From: Micromonospora qiuiae
GTDB lineage: Bacteria; Actinomycetota; Actinomycetes; Mycobacteriales; Micromonosporaceae
Reading direction: 5' to 3'
Length of the DNA stretch: 64,000 nucleotides
Assembly: GCF_016863555.1 (NCBI RefSeq)
Contig: NZ_BOPC01000024.1
Coordinates: forward strand, 78,347 to 142,346
Shown here: piece after piece, positions 17,519-26,428 of the stretch
Layout: each line of letters starts with the position of its first letter
How positions within the stretch are numbered: the first letter of the stretch is position 1
The notes under the pieces: model-generated
The model's input: only the letters and a program-made list of their open reading frames with translations
Told to the model about the DNA's origin: nothing
Database searches by the model: none
Translations under genes and position numbers: made by a program

Positions 17519-18625
17519 TCACAGGATGACGAGCAGGGCGATGCCGACGGCCGCTGCGGGAATGGTGGTGATCACGGTCGCCATGACCGCGGAGTGCCGG
17601 CGCAACGCGGCGAGCGGGATGAGGGCATCGCCGTCCTGGCTGATCGCGTTGGCGACCAGCGTGGGCAGCGGCAGTCCGCCGTTGACGTAGAGACCGGTGA
17701 AGACGATCTGCACGGCGCAGCCGGGGATGAGGCCGATTCCCGCGCCGACCAGCACGCCGAGGAGACCGGTCAGGACGAGCTGTGAGCCGTCGAAGCCGGT
17801 GGTGGTGGTCAGCACCTGCCAGCCGAGATAGGCCACCGCGACCCACACCGTGACGAACGAGGCCTCGTGGGCGCTGTGCCGCATCGTGGCGGCCATCGAA
17901 CGGGCGTGGGCGGTCTCCAGGGTGTCGTCGGCCAGCCGTCCCCGCCCGTTGGCGAAGATGAGTGCCGCCGTGAGCGTGCCGAGGACGCCCAGGGTGAGGT
18001 ACGGGTCCACCCCGCCGAGCAGGCGGGTCAAGGCGGCCGGGTCGATGGCCTGGAACACCACCGGCACGGACACGGCGAGAGCGGGCGTCGTGAGACCCCA
18101 GAACGCGGTCGATGCGGACACCCGGGGCAGCAGCCCGGCGAGCAGGCGCCGGGAGGAGGCGAGGCCGGGGCCGCCACCGCCGACGAGGCCCGGTGGAGCG
18201 ACGGCGGGTGCCGGCCGGTTGCCGGCGGCGTGCGCGGGGGCGGTACCGAGGGCGTCGACGGCGTACCCGGTGGCCAGGCCCACGACGAACAGGAGCGCGT
18301 GCAACTGGAGCGCGAAGATCGGGTTCCAGGCGAGCACCACCCAAGAGGAGTCGCCCATGGTCGCGACCAACGCGGCCACCACGGTGCCGAAGGAGACCCT
18401 GCCGCGCGCGTACAGCGGCATGAGGATGATCGCTCCACCGCAGCCGGGGCTGACGCCGAGCAACGCGCCGATGAGGGGTCCCACCCGGCGGTGCCGGGCG
18501 AGCCCGTCGGTGACCCTGTCCCCATAGCGCCAACGCAGCCACCCGAACAACGCCACCATGGCGGCGACGTAGACACCCACCTGCATGAACGCGTCGGCGA
18601 GTGGGCGGAGCACGAGTTCGTTCAC
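17519..18625 (-). CDS. Putative manganese transporter (10-TM heavy-metal exporter family, ArsP_2/DUF2899)
   Basis: 368 residues from a GTG at 18625 behind GGGAGGTG; the longer frame to 18763 has no such site. Hallmarks are two pseudo-symmetric halves, each with a Pro-Gly-Cys motif: SPGCGGAIILMPLYARG and IPGCAVQIVFTGLYVNGG. The conserved tail PLPTLVANAISQDGDALIPL is also present. Members are annotated as manganese transporters or heavy-metal exporters. Its position beside a manganese catalase supports a manganese role, but direction of transport is not shown by sequence. Confidence 0.82.
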   Translation of the reverse strand: MNELVLRPLADAFMQVGVYVAAMVALFGWLRWRYGDRVTDGLARHRRVGPLIGALLGVSPGCGGAIILMPLYARGRVSFGTVVAALVATMGDSSWVVLAWNPIFALQLHALLFVVGLATGYAVDALGTAPAHAAGNRPAPAVAPPGLVGGGGPGLASSRRLLAGLLPRVSASTAFWGLTTPALAVSVPVVFQAIDPAALTRLLGGVDPYLTLGVLGTLTAALIFANGRGRLADDTLETAHARSMAATMRHSAHEASFVTVWVAVAYLGWQVLTTTTGFDGSQLVLTGLLGVLVGAGIGLIPGCAVQIVFTGLYVNGGLPLPTLVANAISQDGDALIPLAALRRHSAVMATVITTIPAAAVGIALLVIL

Positions 18626-18767
18626 CCTGCACACCTCCCTCAGGAACGGAAGCCGGACGTGGCTCACCGCACCGCCCGCCGCGCGGACGTTCGGGTGCCG
18701 CGACGCTGCATCGCCGGCCGGCCGGCGCCGGGCCATCCGAGATTGCGGACGGCCCGGTGCCACCAGA

Positions 18768-19637
18768 TCAGCTGATCTTGCTCTTGACCGTGTTGACCAT
18801 GCCCTGTGCGATGCCCGGGTTGGTGCCGTACAGGCGCGGATCGCCCGGCGGCAGGACGGGTTCGGGGGCGTGCGCGCGTGGACTGTGGTCGTAGCGGAAC
18901 TGGCCCTTGCCGTCCGGCGCCGGCCCGGAGGCCCAGCGGCCTTGTGCGGCGTCCTGGCCGGGGGAGAAGTCGAGGTACGTGTAGCTGAACTGCTCGGTCA
19001 GCTCCGCGGAGTCGGGGAAGGCATCCGGCACCGGCATCTCCTCCAGGCCGTCCTCCTTGAGCTGCTCGATGGCCGCCATCCACATGTTCTGGTGCATGGT
19101 GTCGCGGGCCAGCAGGAACCGCAGCATCTGCTTGACGCCCGGGTCGTCGGTCATGTTGAACAAGCGGGCCACCTGGAGTCGGCCCTGGGCCTCGGCCGTG
19201 ACGTTGAGCTGGAAGTCGGCCATCAGGTTGCCGCTGGCGGTGATGAAGTTGGCGTTCCACGGCACGCCCGCGCTGTCCACCGGCAGCGCTCCGCCGCCGC
19301 CGTGGATGAAGTGCGCCGGGTTCGACCCGCCGTAGATCGCCGCCACCATCGGGTTGTCCTCGGCCGCATCCTGAAGCGACAGCGGCGCGTTGTCCAGTAG
19401 CCGCGTGATCATCGTGGCGATCATCTCGACGTGGCCCATCTCCTCGGTCCCGACGTCGAGCAGCAGGTCCTTGTACTTGCCGGGGAGCCGGCAGTTCCAG
19501 CCCTGATAGAGGTACTGGTTGGCGACGGTCATCTCGCCCCATTTGCCACCCAGGACCTCCTGGAGGCGACGGGCGAACGCGGCGTCGGGCCCGTCCGGCT
19601 TGGCTTCGAACTGCAGGTCCTTCATGTGGGTGAACAC
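18768..19637 (-). CDS. Manganese catalase
   Basis: 289 residues from a GTG at 19637 preceded by GAGGAGGA; an upstream ATG at 19676 has no site. Ferritin-like dimanganese protein: the metal ligands are visible as EVLGGKWGEMTVANQY, GTEEMGHVEMIATM (Glu-x-x-His), NVTAEAQGRLQ and ARDTMHQNMWMAAI. It splits hydrogen peroxide in the cytoplasm without haem. It sits downstream of a histidine kinase gene and upstream of the putative manganese transporter. Confidence 0.93.
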   Translation of the reverse strand: MFTHMKDLQFEAKPDGPDAAFARRLQEVLGGKWGEMTVANQYLYQGWNCRLPGKYKDLLLDVGTEEMGHVEMIATMITRLLDNAPLSLQDAAEDNPMVAAIYGGSNPAHFIHGGGGALPVDSAGVPWNANFITASGNLMADFQLNVTAEAQGRLQVARLFNMTDDPGVKQMLRFLLARDTMHQNMWMAAIEQLKEDGLEEMPVPDAFPDSAELTEQFSYTYLDFSPGQDAAQGRWASGPAPDGKGQFRYDHSPRAHAPEPVLPPGDPRLYGTNPGIAQGMVNTVKSKIS

Positions 19638-19722
19638 GCATCCTCCTCGGTGCTGTTGATCTGCTACCGAGGTCACTTCCCGCCGCGCCGGCCCCGGCAG
19701 GCCAATCGGTGGCCCGGCCGGG

Positions 19723-20454
19723 TCAACCCACCTGACGTACGTCGGGAAGCAGCACCTCCAGCGCCACCCCGTACGGCCGCAGCCGGTGCAGACGGACCTG
19801 GCCGCCGTCGGCGGCGGCGAGTTCGCGGGCGATCCACAGCCCGAGTCCGGACATCCCGCCGGCCGGTACGGGCCGGCGCAGCGCCTCGACGAGGGCGTCC
19901 GGCACCCGTCCCTCGTCGGTCACGCTGATGCTCAGCCAGCGGCGCCAGCGCACCGCGTGGATGCCGATCCGGCCGATCGGCGGGCCGTGCCGGAGAGCGT
20001 TCTCGATCAGGTTGCCCAGCACCTGTCGGGTGCGGGTTGGGAACACTTGGCACATCGCGGCCTGCGGGGTGACCAGGACGCGCCGCCGATGCGCCGGCAC
20101 GAGGGCGGCGACGGTGGGAAGGATCTCGGCCAGGGGTGCCGGCCGCTCGTCCCGCCCGGCGGCAAGGGTCAGGCCGCTGACGCCCGCCGTGGCCATGCTG
20201 AGCAGGGTCTGTAGGTGGATCGCCTGGTCACGGGCGAGCGCGGAGACGGCCCGCCGGTCGTCGTCGGTCAGCGGGCCCGCCTCGCCCGCGAGCGCCCGGG
20301 CCAGCGCGGTCAGGCTGGTGACGGGCGTACGGAGTTCGTGGCAGAGCACCCGCAGCAGGAGGTCGGCTGCAGCCGCCGGGCCGTCGGGTCCGATGTGCAC
20401 GTCGGTACGGCGTAGTGCTCCCACCCGTCGCCCGAATCCGAGACGTACCCGCAT
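19723..20454 (-). CDS. Soluble sensor histidine kinase
   Basis: 243 residues from the ATG at 20454. H-box LLRVLCHELRTPVTSLTALA with His39, N-box NLIENALRHG and G-box GMSGLGLWIARELAAADGG are intact. There is no membrane segment and no recognisable sensor domain in the short N-terminus, so it must sense a cytoplasmic cue or partner. It is divergent from a NarL-type response regulator 64 bases away, its likely partner. Confidence 0.85.
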   Translation of the reverse strand: MRVRLGFGRRVGALRRTDVHIGPDGPAAAADLLLRVLCHELRTPVTSLTALARALAGEAGPLTDDDRRAVSALARDQAIHLQTLLSMATAGVSGLTLAAGRDERPAPLAEILPTVAALVPAHRRRVLVTPQAAMCQVFPTRTRQVLGNLIENALRHGPPIGRIGIHAVRWRRWLSISVTDEGRVPDALVEALRRPVPAGGMSGLGLWIARELAAADGGQVRLHRLRPYGVALEVLLPDVRQVG

Positions 20455-20518
20455 CCGCCCAGCTCCTCCCGTTCGGTGTGTACCGCATGATCGGTACCCG
20501 CTCGGGAAGGGAACAGGC

Positions 20519-21160
20519 ATGGTGCAGTCCTCGGCCCTGCGGGTGGCCGTCGTCGACGACCATCCGCTGTTCGTCCGCGGACTCGAACTGCTGCTGCCGG
20601 CGACCACCGACGCGCGGGCGTACGTGGTGGGTTCCACCGGCGACGCCGCGGCGGCGGCCTCGCTGATGAGCCGGTGCCTGCCGGACCTGGCCCTGGTCGA
20701 CCTGCACATGCCACCGCCCGGCGGCATCCGCGCCGTGGCGGCCATCCGCCGGACCACTCCCCGAGTACGGGTCGTGGCCATGTCCGGCGACGACGACCCG
20801 GCACCGGCCCTGGAGGCGCTGCGTGCCGGCGCCGAGGCGTTCCTGCCGAAGAGTGCCGAGCCGGAGGCGCTGTTGCCGCCACTGCTGGCCGTCTTCGGCG
20901 GCTGGGCCGTGCTGCCGGCACAACTGCTGCGTGGCCTGCTCCACACCGGCCCGGGCGCCCGCGTCGACCTCGACACCGAGGAGCGCGCCCTGCTCCGGTC
21001 GATCGCCACCGGCCGGGGCAACCTGGAGATCGCGGACCAACTGCACGTCTCCGAGCGCACCGTGAAGCGCATGACCGCCGCGTTGCTGCGCAAACTGCGG
21101 GTGTCCAATCGCGCGGAGGCCGCCGCGCTCGCCGGGAAACTGGGACTGCTCGACGGCTGA
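20519..21160 (+). CDS. Response regulator, NarL/FixJ type with LuxR helix-turn-helix
   Basis: 213 residues from an ATG preceded by GGGAAGGG. The receiver has the acidic pocket VVDDHP, phospho-acceptor Asp61 in LVDLHMP and the Lys in LPKSAE. The HTH reads GNLEIADQLHVSERTVKRMT. The receiver-HTH linker is short. It probably pairs with the divergent kinase; the 64-base gap holds both promoters and could be autoregulated. Confidence 0.9.
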   Translation: MVQSSALRVAVVDDHPLFVRGLELLLPATTDARAYVVGSTGDAAAAASLMSRCLPDLALVDLHMPPPGGIRAVAAIRRTTPRVRVVAMSGDDDPAPALEALRAGAEAFLPKSAEPEALLPPLLAVFGGWAVLPAQLLRGLLHTGPGARVDLDTEERALLRSIATGRGNLEIADQLHVSERTVKRMTAALLRKLRVSNRAEAAALAGKLGLLDG

Positions 21161-21168
21161 CGAGATTG

Positions 21169-21282
21169 GTGTTCTTCCTGGGGCTGCTGTTACTGGTTTT
21201 TGGGGCACATCCCGAGGGTCTGCTCGTGGCGCAGATGATCCACTACTCGGCGTCCCGTCTCGAGAAGCATTCCGAGGTCTGA
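21169..21282 (+). CDS. Possible small membrane peptide
   Basis: 37 codons from GTG 21169, eight bases after the response regulator stop: one hydrophobic stretch VFFLGLLLLVFG and a polar tail ending RLEKHSEV. The Shine-Dalgarno is weak (GACGAG). Many actinomycetes carry such short hydrophobic ORFs, and it could equally be chance. Confidence 0.3.
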   Translation: MFFLGLLLLVFGAHPEGLLVAQMIHYSASRLEKHSEV

Positions 21283-21313
21283 CTGCGACCGCCTGCGGCG
21301 AACTGGCTGAGCC

Positions 21314-21337
21314 GTTTATTGCTCCCATAGCGGGTTA
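21314..21337 (+). promoter_or_regulatory. SigB-like stress promoter upstream of hemerythrin gene
   Basis: GTTT at 21314-21317 and GGGTTA at 21332-21337 with a 14-base spacer match the actinobacterial SigB-type consensus (GTTT, 14-16 bases, GGGTAT/C). The -10 lies 42 bases before the ATG. Confidence 0.5.
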
Positions 21338-21379
21338 TAGGACGACATCCAGGATGATTCTCAGGGAAGGTCGACTCAC

Positions 21380-21946
21380 ATGACCACAGCCAGCCAGGAG
21401 CAGGACGTCATCGATCTGCTCGTTCAGCAACACGAGCAGATCAGGTCCCTGTTCGAGAAGGTCAAGCAGAGCCAGGGCGAGGCCAAGCAGGCCGCGTTCC
21501 ACGACCTGGTTCGGCTGCTGGCCGTTCACGAGAGCGCCGAGGAACAGGTCGTGCACCCGGCGGCCCGCGCCGACGCCGGCGACGCCGCGGTCGATGCGCG
21601 GCTGCACGAAGAGCACGAGGCCAAGCTGACCCTCTCCGAACTCTACGACCTGGGCACCTCGGCGCCGAGCTTCGATGCCAGGTTCGCCGAGTTCGAGCAG
21701 GCCGTCCTCGACCATGCCCGGCACGAGGAGCAGGAGGAGTTTCCGCAGCTGCGGCGCGACAGCGACCCTCAGCGGCTACGTCGGATGGCCGGTGCTGTCC
21801 GCGCCGCCGAGGCGGTCTCTCCCACTCGGCCGCATCCGGCTGCCGGCGAATCGCCGGTGAACAACATGCTGCTCGGTCCGCCGGTGGCGGTGTTCGACCG
21901 GATGCGCGACGCGGTACGTGACTGGCGCCAGTCACACGGCGACTGA
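21380..21946 (+). CDS. Hemerythrin domain-containing protein
   Basis: 188 residues, ATG preceded by AGGGAAGG. The di-iron ligands of the four-helix bundle appear as LLVQQHEQIRSLFEKV, AVHESAEEQVVHP, LHEEHEAKLTL and DHARHEEQEEFPQL. The C-terminal extension ends in VAVFDRMRDAVRDW. Likely binds oxygen, nitric oxide or iron in redox stress; the SigB-like promoter fits this. Confidence 0.9.
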   Translation: MTTASQEQDVIDLLVQQHEQIRSLFEKVKQSQGEAKQAAFHDLVRLLAVHESAEEQVVHPAARADAGDAAVDARLHEEHEAKLTLSELYDLGTSAPSFDARFAEFEQAVLDHARHEEQEEFPQLRRDSDPQRLRRMAGAVRAAEAVSPTRPHPAAGESPVNNMLLGPPVAVFDRMRDAVRDWRQSHGD

Positions 21947-21948
21947 CC

Positions 21949-22167
21949 ATCAACGTCCTCCGGTCGGCCGTAGCGGTGACCTGGTTCGTGGCCTTCGCCG
22001 GGCACGCGCTGCACCGTCGGCCCGGGTACGCCGACCGACTCCGCGCCGACGACCCCGCCTTCGCCGAGGCGTTCGCCCATGAGGTACGCCGGTTCTACCC
22101 GTTCGCGCCCTTCGTCGGCGGACGGCCGATGACCGACCTGACGTACGAGGGCACCCGCATCCGATCG
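21949..22167 (+). pseudogene. Cytochrome P450 fragment, CYP152 (fatty-acid peroxygenase) type
   Basis: Starting two bases after the hemerythrin stop, one frame reads INVLRSAVAVTWFVAFAGHA, then FAHEVRRFYPFAPFVGG and MTDLTYEGTRI. This is the I-helix to ExxR region of CYP152 peroxygenases, including the arginine/proline stretch RFYPFAPF. About 73 of some 415 residues remain. The N-terminal half and the haem-cysteine loop are absent and there is no start signal, so it is a degraded remnant. Confidence 0.72.
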
Positions 22168-22194
22168 ACGTACCGGCGCCTCGGCCCGCCGCCG

Positions 22195-22435
22195 TCAGCG
22201 GCCGGGATGGGCGATGAGGTGGCCCGAGGATGGGGCGGGGCCGTCGAGACTGTCGAGCAGCCGGCGCCGCCGCAGCCACGCCACCAGCAGGCTCAACGCG
22301 ACCCCGGTGAGCGCCACCGCCCACCGCCCACCGCACGCCGATCAGGTCCGCCAGCCACCGGTATCCCGCCTGTGCCGGTCGAATGTGGGCGTCGGGCCCC
22401 CTCCCGGTCGGGCGGTCGCCCGCGACGGTGATTAC
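22195..22435 (-). pseudogene. Frameshifted small membrane-protein remnant
   Basis: One minus-strand frame gives AGYRWLADLIGVRWAV and the +1 frame continues VALTGVALSLLVAWLRRRRL to a stop at 22195. The frames meet at a 7-bp tandem duplication (ACCGCCC twice, plus strand, near 22317-22330); removing one copy restores a single membrane segment and an Arg-rich flank. No good start is seen, so this is tentative. Confidence 0.35.
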
Positions 22436-22647
22436 CGAGCAGTAATATCGATAACGAAAGATGAAGGGCGCTCGGTTTTCCAGACCTGCGGGCAGTCTGT
22501 TCGAACTGTTCGAATGCGCTGCGGCAACGGCCGCCGGAAAGGCTGGCGGGCTGTTCATCGGCCGGCTACCGACAGTTCGACTGTGAGGCGAAACCCCGCC
22601 GTATCGTCCCGACGCTGGCTCATCTCACGACAAGGACGGTTCTTCGG

Positions 22648-24288
22648 GTGTGGCTCGGAGCTGACAAGAAGGAGTTCGAGGCATTCCTCGACTCCGCTTC
22701 GGTGTACTGGCGCAAGAACCTGGGGTCCACACCGTCCCCGCGATATCTGGTCGTCGAGGTGTTCCACCAGGACATCCGGGTCGCCATGCGCAACCTGGCG
22801 GTGGCCAACGCGATCCGCCGGATCGTGCCCGCCCAGCTCGTGGTCGTGACCGGCGTGGAGCAGATGTGGCACGAGGCGCTCTGGACCGGGTTCGACGTGA
22901 CGCTGGTCGAGCGGCTCGCGGCGGCGTACGGCGCCAGCGAGGTCATCGACCTCTACCGCCTGGTGGAGGGCGCGACCGGCTCGGTGCCGGTGGAGCTGTT
23001 CGGGCGGCGGTTGACCCCGGGCGCGGCGATCAGCGAGGAGACCCTGGCGGAGTTCGTCAGCGCCACCTACTGCCGGGTGACCAAGCGGCCCCACGCACCT
23101 GAGGACCCGACCGCCGATCCGCGTTACCGGCGGCGGCAGGCGCTGGCCCGGGCCATCTCGTCGTACTACGACGCGCTGCTTGGCGGTGGTCCTGCGGTGG
23201 CCCTGGTCACCAGCCACGTCGACTACGACCACTGGGGTCTGGCGGTGGACTCCGCCCGGCGTGCCGGCGTACCCGTCGTGCACACCCAGCAGACAGGGTG
23301 TTTGAAGGCGTACGCCCTGTACCCCGAGACCGACAGCGGTGAGTTCACCTTCCGCGGCGAACTCACCCGCCACCTCGGCGAGTTCTTCGAGCGGCGGGTC
23401 TGGTCACGGCGTGCCGAGGTGCGGCGCAACGCGGAACTGGTGGCCTGGCGATCGAAGGTGAACCTGGGCCGGCCGAGCTGGTGGCGCGGCGGCGCCAGCG
23501 CCTCCGTCGACATCACCAGCAGCGCGGAGCGGGCACGGCTGCGTACGCACTTCGCGGCGCGTCTCGGGTTCGACCCGGCGCGGCCGATCGTGGCGGTCTT
23601 CAACCACGCCGTCTCCGACGCGCCCGGCACCAACCACCAGTCCTTCCCCACCCTGGCCGACTGGTTCGAGCAGACGGCGCGCTTCGCCAGCACCTGCACT
23701 GAGGCGCAGTGGTTGTTCCAGGACCACCCGAGCCAGTTCCGCTACGACAGCACCGGCTTCTTCGAGTCGGTCGCCCGCCGTTACGAGCGGCACCGGCACA
23801 TGGTGTTCCAGCCGAGCAAGGACCTCAGCAAGAACGGCCTGTGGAGCGTGGTCGACCTCGGGGTGACCGTACGCGGAAGCGTGAGCAACGAGCTGCCCGC
23901 GTACGGCATCCCGGTGATCCAGGCGGGCTGGTCCGAGTGGAGCGATTGCGGGCTGTCCACCGTGGTCGAGGACCCCGAGGCCTACTGGAAGGCGCTCGAC
24001 TCGGCGATCGCCGCCTTGCGCAACGGCGAGGAGACCATCTCGGCCGAGCAGGTCGAGCGGGCCCGGCTGTGGCTGTGGTTCTACCGCAGCGCCACCGACC
24101 TGTTCACCCCGCAGGTGCCGCACTGGGAGGTCTGGCCGGCCGATTACCTGCTCCGCGCGGTGCGGACCGCGTTCCGCCACATCGAAAGCGACGCGGATCC
24201 GCTGTTCGAGGCGGTCGAACGGATGTGGACCCGGCGTGAGCCGGTGCTGACCCGAATGGACCTTCCGGTGCCCGGGGGTGACCGGTAG
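22648..24288 (+). CDS. Uncharacterised protein, possible surface-polysaccharide glycosyltransferase (GT-B-like)
   Basis: 546 residues from a GTG with AAGGAC upstream. I do not recognise a clear family. The C-terminal half resembles capsule/CDP-glycerol-type transferases: FNHAVSDAPG, WLFQDHPSQFRYD, then VRGSVSNELPAYGIPVIQAG, the loop that often holds the sugar nucleotide. The N-terminal half has VTSHVDYDHWGLAVDSARRA and PVVHTQQTG. No membrane segments. It begins a three-gene operon with overlapping stops and starts, consistent with making or decorating a surface glycan. Confidence 0.6.
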   Translation: MWLGADKKEFEAFLDSASVYWRKNLGSTPSPRYLVVEVFHQDIRVAMRNLAVANAIRRIVPAQLVVVTGVEQMWHEALWTGFDVTLVERLAAAYGASEVIDLYRLVEGATGSVPVELFGRRLTPGAAISEETLAEFVSATYCRVTKRPHAPEDPTADPRYRRRQALARAISSYYDALLGGGPAVALVTSHVDYDHWGLAVDSARRAGVPVVHTQQTGCLKAYALYPETDSGEFTFRGELTRHLGEFFERRVWSRRAEVRRNAELVAWRSKVNLGRPSWWRGGASASVDITSSAERARLRTHFAARLGFDPARPIVAVFNHAVSDAPGTNHQSFPTLADWFEQTARFASTCTEAQWLFQDHPSQFRYDSTGFFESVARRYERHRHMVFQPSKDLSKNGLWSVVDLGVTVRGSVSNELPAYGIPVIQAGWSEWSDCGLSTVVEDPEAYWKALDSAIAALRNGEETISAEQVERARLWLWFYRSATDLFTPQVPHWEVWPADYLLRAVRTAFRHIESDADPLFEAVERMWTRREPVLTRMDLPVPGGDR

Positions 24289-25361
24289 TGGCGATCGGCA
24301 GCTGGTTCGCCACCGAATTCGACGATCCGGTCCCGGCCCGTGACCTGCCGGCGGTGTTCACCTCCGGCGGCGATCCCGAGGTCCTGGTCGCCGACCGGTT
24401 CTCCCGCGGTGTGGCGATCGTGGGGCGGGTCCAGGCCGCGTCCGGGGCGGTCGTGCTGAAGGTACGCACCGACGGCCGAGCCGTCCGCGTCCGGGTCAAC
24501 CTGCACGTCGACAGCGCCACGCAGGCGGCCTGGTCGGGCGCCGGAGCGCCGGCCCGGGGCGTACGCGAACTGCCCCGCCTGATCATGGTCCGGGCCCAGG
24601 CCACGGCCCGGGCCGCCGTCCTGATCAGCCGCCACCGGGGGCGGGTGCGGATGGTGGAGGCCCACGGGTGGGTGGAGTTCGACCTGGGCGCCGACGAGGT
24701 GGGCGCGGACGGGCTGCTGGTCATCGAGCTCGCGGACGCCGCGTTGCCGCCGTGGTCGGCCTCGTCGCTCAGCCCGCTGTCCGCCGTCGGCGTGCGCATC
24801 AACCAGGTGGAGCTCGCCCCGGCCGAGGACGCTGACCAGCCGACCGGTTCGCGTCGGCTCACCGGCGCTTCCGCTCAACTCGCCGGTGTGGTCAGCGCCG
24901 GCGGACTGGTCGGGGCGCGGGGTCTCGGCGAAGGCCAGCCCCGGTCCCGGTTCGTCGTGGTCAACGCCGACAGCGCCGAGGTGCGTTGCCGGCTGCGGAT
25001 CACGGCCGCGTCGACGCCCCCGGCTGCGTTTCGCCACCCCAGTCACGCCTGGCTGCGTCGACGGCGCGGACAGACCGTGCTGAAGGCCCTCCGGGTGGCG
25101 CGGCGTGGTGCGGGGTACGCGCTGTTCGCGGCATCCCCGTTCACTCGTACGCCGCGCCCGGACCAACTGGTCGTACGAGCGGCGAGCCTGGTCGACGGCG
25201 CCGACTGCCGGGTGGGCGCGACCGCTGCGGCGGACGACCTGCTCGACGTGCTGATCGAGCGGACGTCTCCCGGACCGGTGCTGATCGGCCTGGCCGAGCC
25301 CGACCCGACCCGGCGACGCGTCTCCGATCTCGCCTGCCAGGTCGTCGAGGTGCAGTGGTGA
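24288..25361 (+). CDS. Hypothetical protein in the glycan-like operon
   Basis: 357 residues; the GTG overlaps the preceding stop by one base. The sequence is rich in short beta segments (VVLKVRTDGRAVRVRVNLHV, FVVVNADSAEVRCRLRIT) with two similar halves, suggesting beta-sandwich or carbohydrate-binding-like domains. There is no signal peptide or catalytic motif. Not recognised. Confidence 0.65.
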   Translation: MAIGSWFATEFDDPVPARDLPAVFTSGGDPEVLVADRFSRGVAIVGRVQAASGAVVLKVRTDGRAVRVRVNLHVDSATQAAWSGAGAPARGVRELPRLIMVRAQATARAAVLISRHRGRVRMVEAHGWVEFDLGADEVGADGLLVIELADAALPPWSASSLSPLSAVGVRINQVELAPAEDADQPTGSRRLTGASAQLAGVVSAGGLVGARGLGEGQPRSRFVVVNADSAEVRCRLRITAASTPPAAFRHPSHAWLRRRRGQTVLKALRVARRGAGYALFAASPFTRTPRPDQLVVRAASLVDGADCRVGATAAADDLLDVLIERTSPGPVLIGLAEPDPTRRRVSDLACQVVEVQW

Positions 25362-26428
25362 CCGGAACCCACGACCTGCCGCTCACCGACGACGCGGTGG
25401 CCAACCGGAAGGCGTTCGAGCGACTGCTGGCGGCACAGAAGGGCGGCACGCTGCGGCTGCCAGCGGGCACCTTCGCGCTGGATCGCGGCATCGTCGTCGG
25501 ATCCGACTGGACCCTGGCCGGCGCCGAGCCCGGCGACGGCCCGGTGACCACCTGGCTCACCTCGTCCAGCGCGGACGGCTCACCCGTCGTGCACGTGCTG
25601 GGCTCGCGGGTGACGATCCAGGACATCGGCTTTCGCCCGCCGCCCTGCTCGCCCGGCGAGCACGGCGGCGACCTGGGCACCGCGATCACCGTCGGCAGAT
25701 ACCTCTACCCGGCCGCCGCCGAGTGGATCGAGGGGATCCAGATCCGGCGCGTCCAGGTCGAACGCCCCGACACGCGCGCGGCCAACTGCATCGCCGTCAT
25801 GGGGGCGGTACGCGACCTCACCATCGCCGAGGTCTCGATCGTCGGCGGCTGCACCGGGGTCGCCGTGCACTGGGGTGCGGTCGGCGACCGTGTCGACTCG
25901 ATCGTCGGGCCCTCCTACCACCCGCACCACCTCAGCATGAGCGACCTGCACGTGACCGACGCCTTCGAAGGCTTCTACCTCAGTTCGGTGCACGACGTGG
26001 CGGTGGAGCGGGTCCGCCTGTCGGCCGTCGAAATCGGTTTCCGGCTGCTGCCCGGCGACAACACCGACCGCTTCCACGCTTTGCGAGGTTCGGGGGCGGG
26101 CGCCGGTCATGGCGCCGACGGCAGCGCCATCGGCGAACGGATCCGGGTGTCGCGCGCCTGGGTGTCCTGGAACGGCCCGCTGTACGCGATGCGGATCGCC
26201 GGCTGGGGCCGCAGCGAGATCGACCAGTCCATCCGTGTCCTCGAATACCGCGACGTCGTCGTGTCGGACTGCACCCTGGTGCCGCTACCGCTGGTCACGC
26301 CCGGATCCGGCGACCCACGCCGCTCCCGTGCACCCATCGTCCTCGAACAGGCATCCGGCGTGCTCCTGGACAACATCCGGATCGCCCCGCCCGCTTATGT
26401 GGATCTTGGACCGGAGTGGCCCCTCTGA
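25358..26428 (+). CDS. Pectate-lyase-like beta-helix protein
   Basis: 356 residues from a GTG overlapping the previous stop (GTGA); the longer frame from 24986 is a shadow. The opening LTDDAVANRKAFERLLAAQ followed by GGTLRLPAGTFAL is the standard entry of pectate-lyase-3-type helices, and later VTIQDIGFRP, VRDLTIAEVSIVGG and LSMSDLHVTDAFEGFYLSSV are helix rungs. There is no signal peptide. It could be a glycan lyase, epimerase or structural protein. Its 3' end overlaps the convergent gene by 34 bases. Confidence 0.75.
   Translation: MTGTHDLPLTDDAVANRKAFERLLAAQKGGTLRLPAGTFALDRGIVVGSDWTLAGAEPGDGPVTTWLTSSSADGSPVVHVLGSRVTIQDIGFRPPPCSPGEHGGDLGTAITVGRYLYPAAAEWIEGIQIRRVQVERPDTRAANCIAVMGAVRDLTIAEVSIVGGCTGVAVHWGAVGDRVDSIVGPSYHPHHLSMSDLHVTDAFEGFYLSSVHDVAVERVRLSAVEIGFRLLPGDNTDRFHALRGSGAGAGHGADGSAIGERIRVSRAWVSWNGPLYAMRIAGWGRSEIDQSIRVLEYRDVVVSDCTLVPLPLVTPGSGDPRRSRAPIVLEQASGVLLDNIRIAPPAYVDLGPEWPL

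Noticed and set aside
21950..22558. Minus-strand frame of 202 codons over the P450 fragment
   Set aside because: The part opposite the P450 fragment has no motif; only the stretch near 22330-22390 looks coding, reported separately as a frameshifted remnant.
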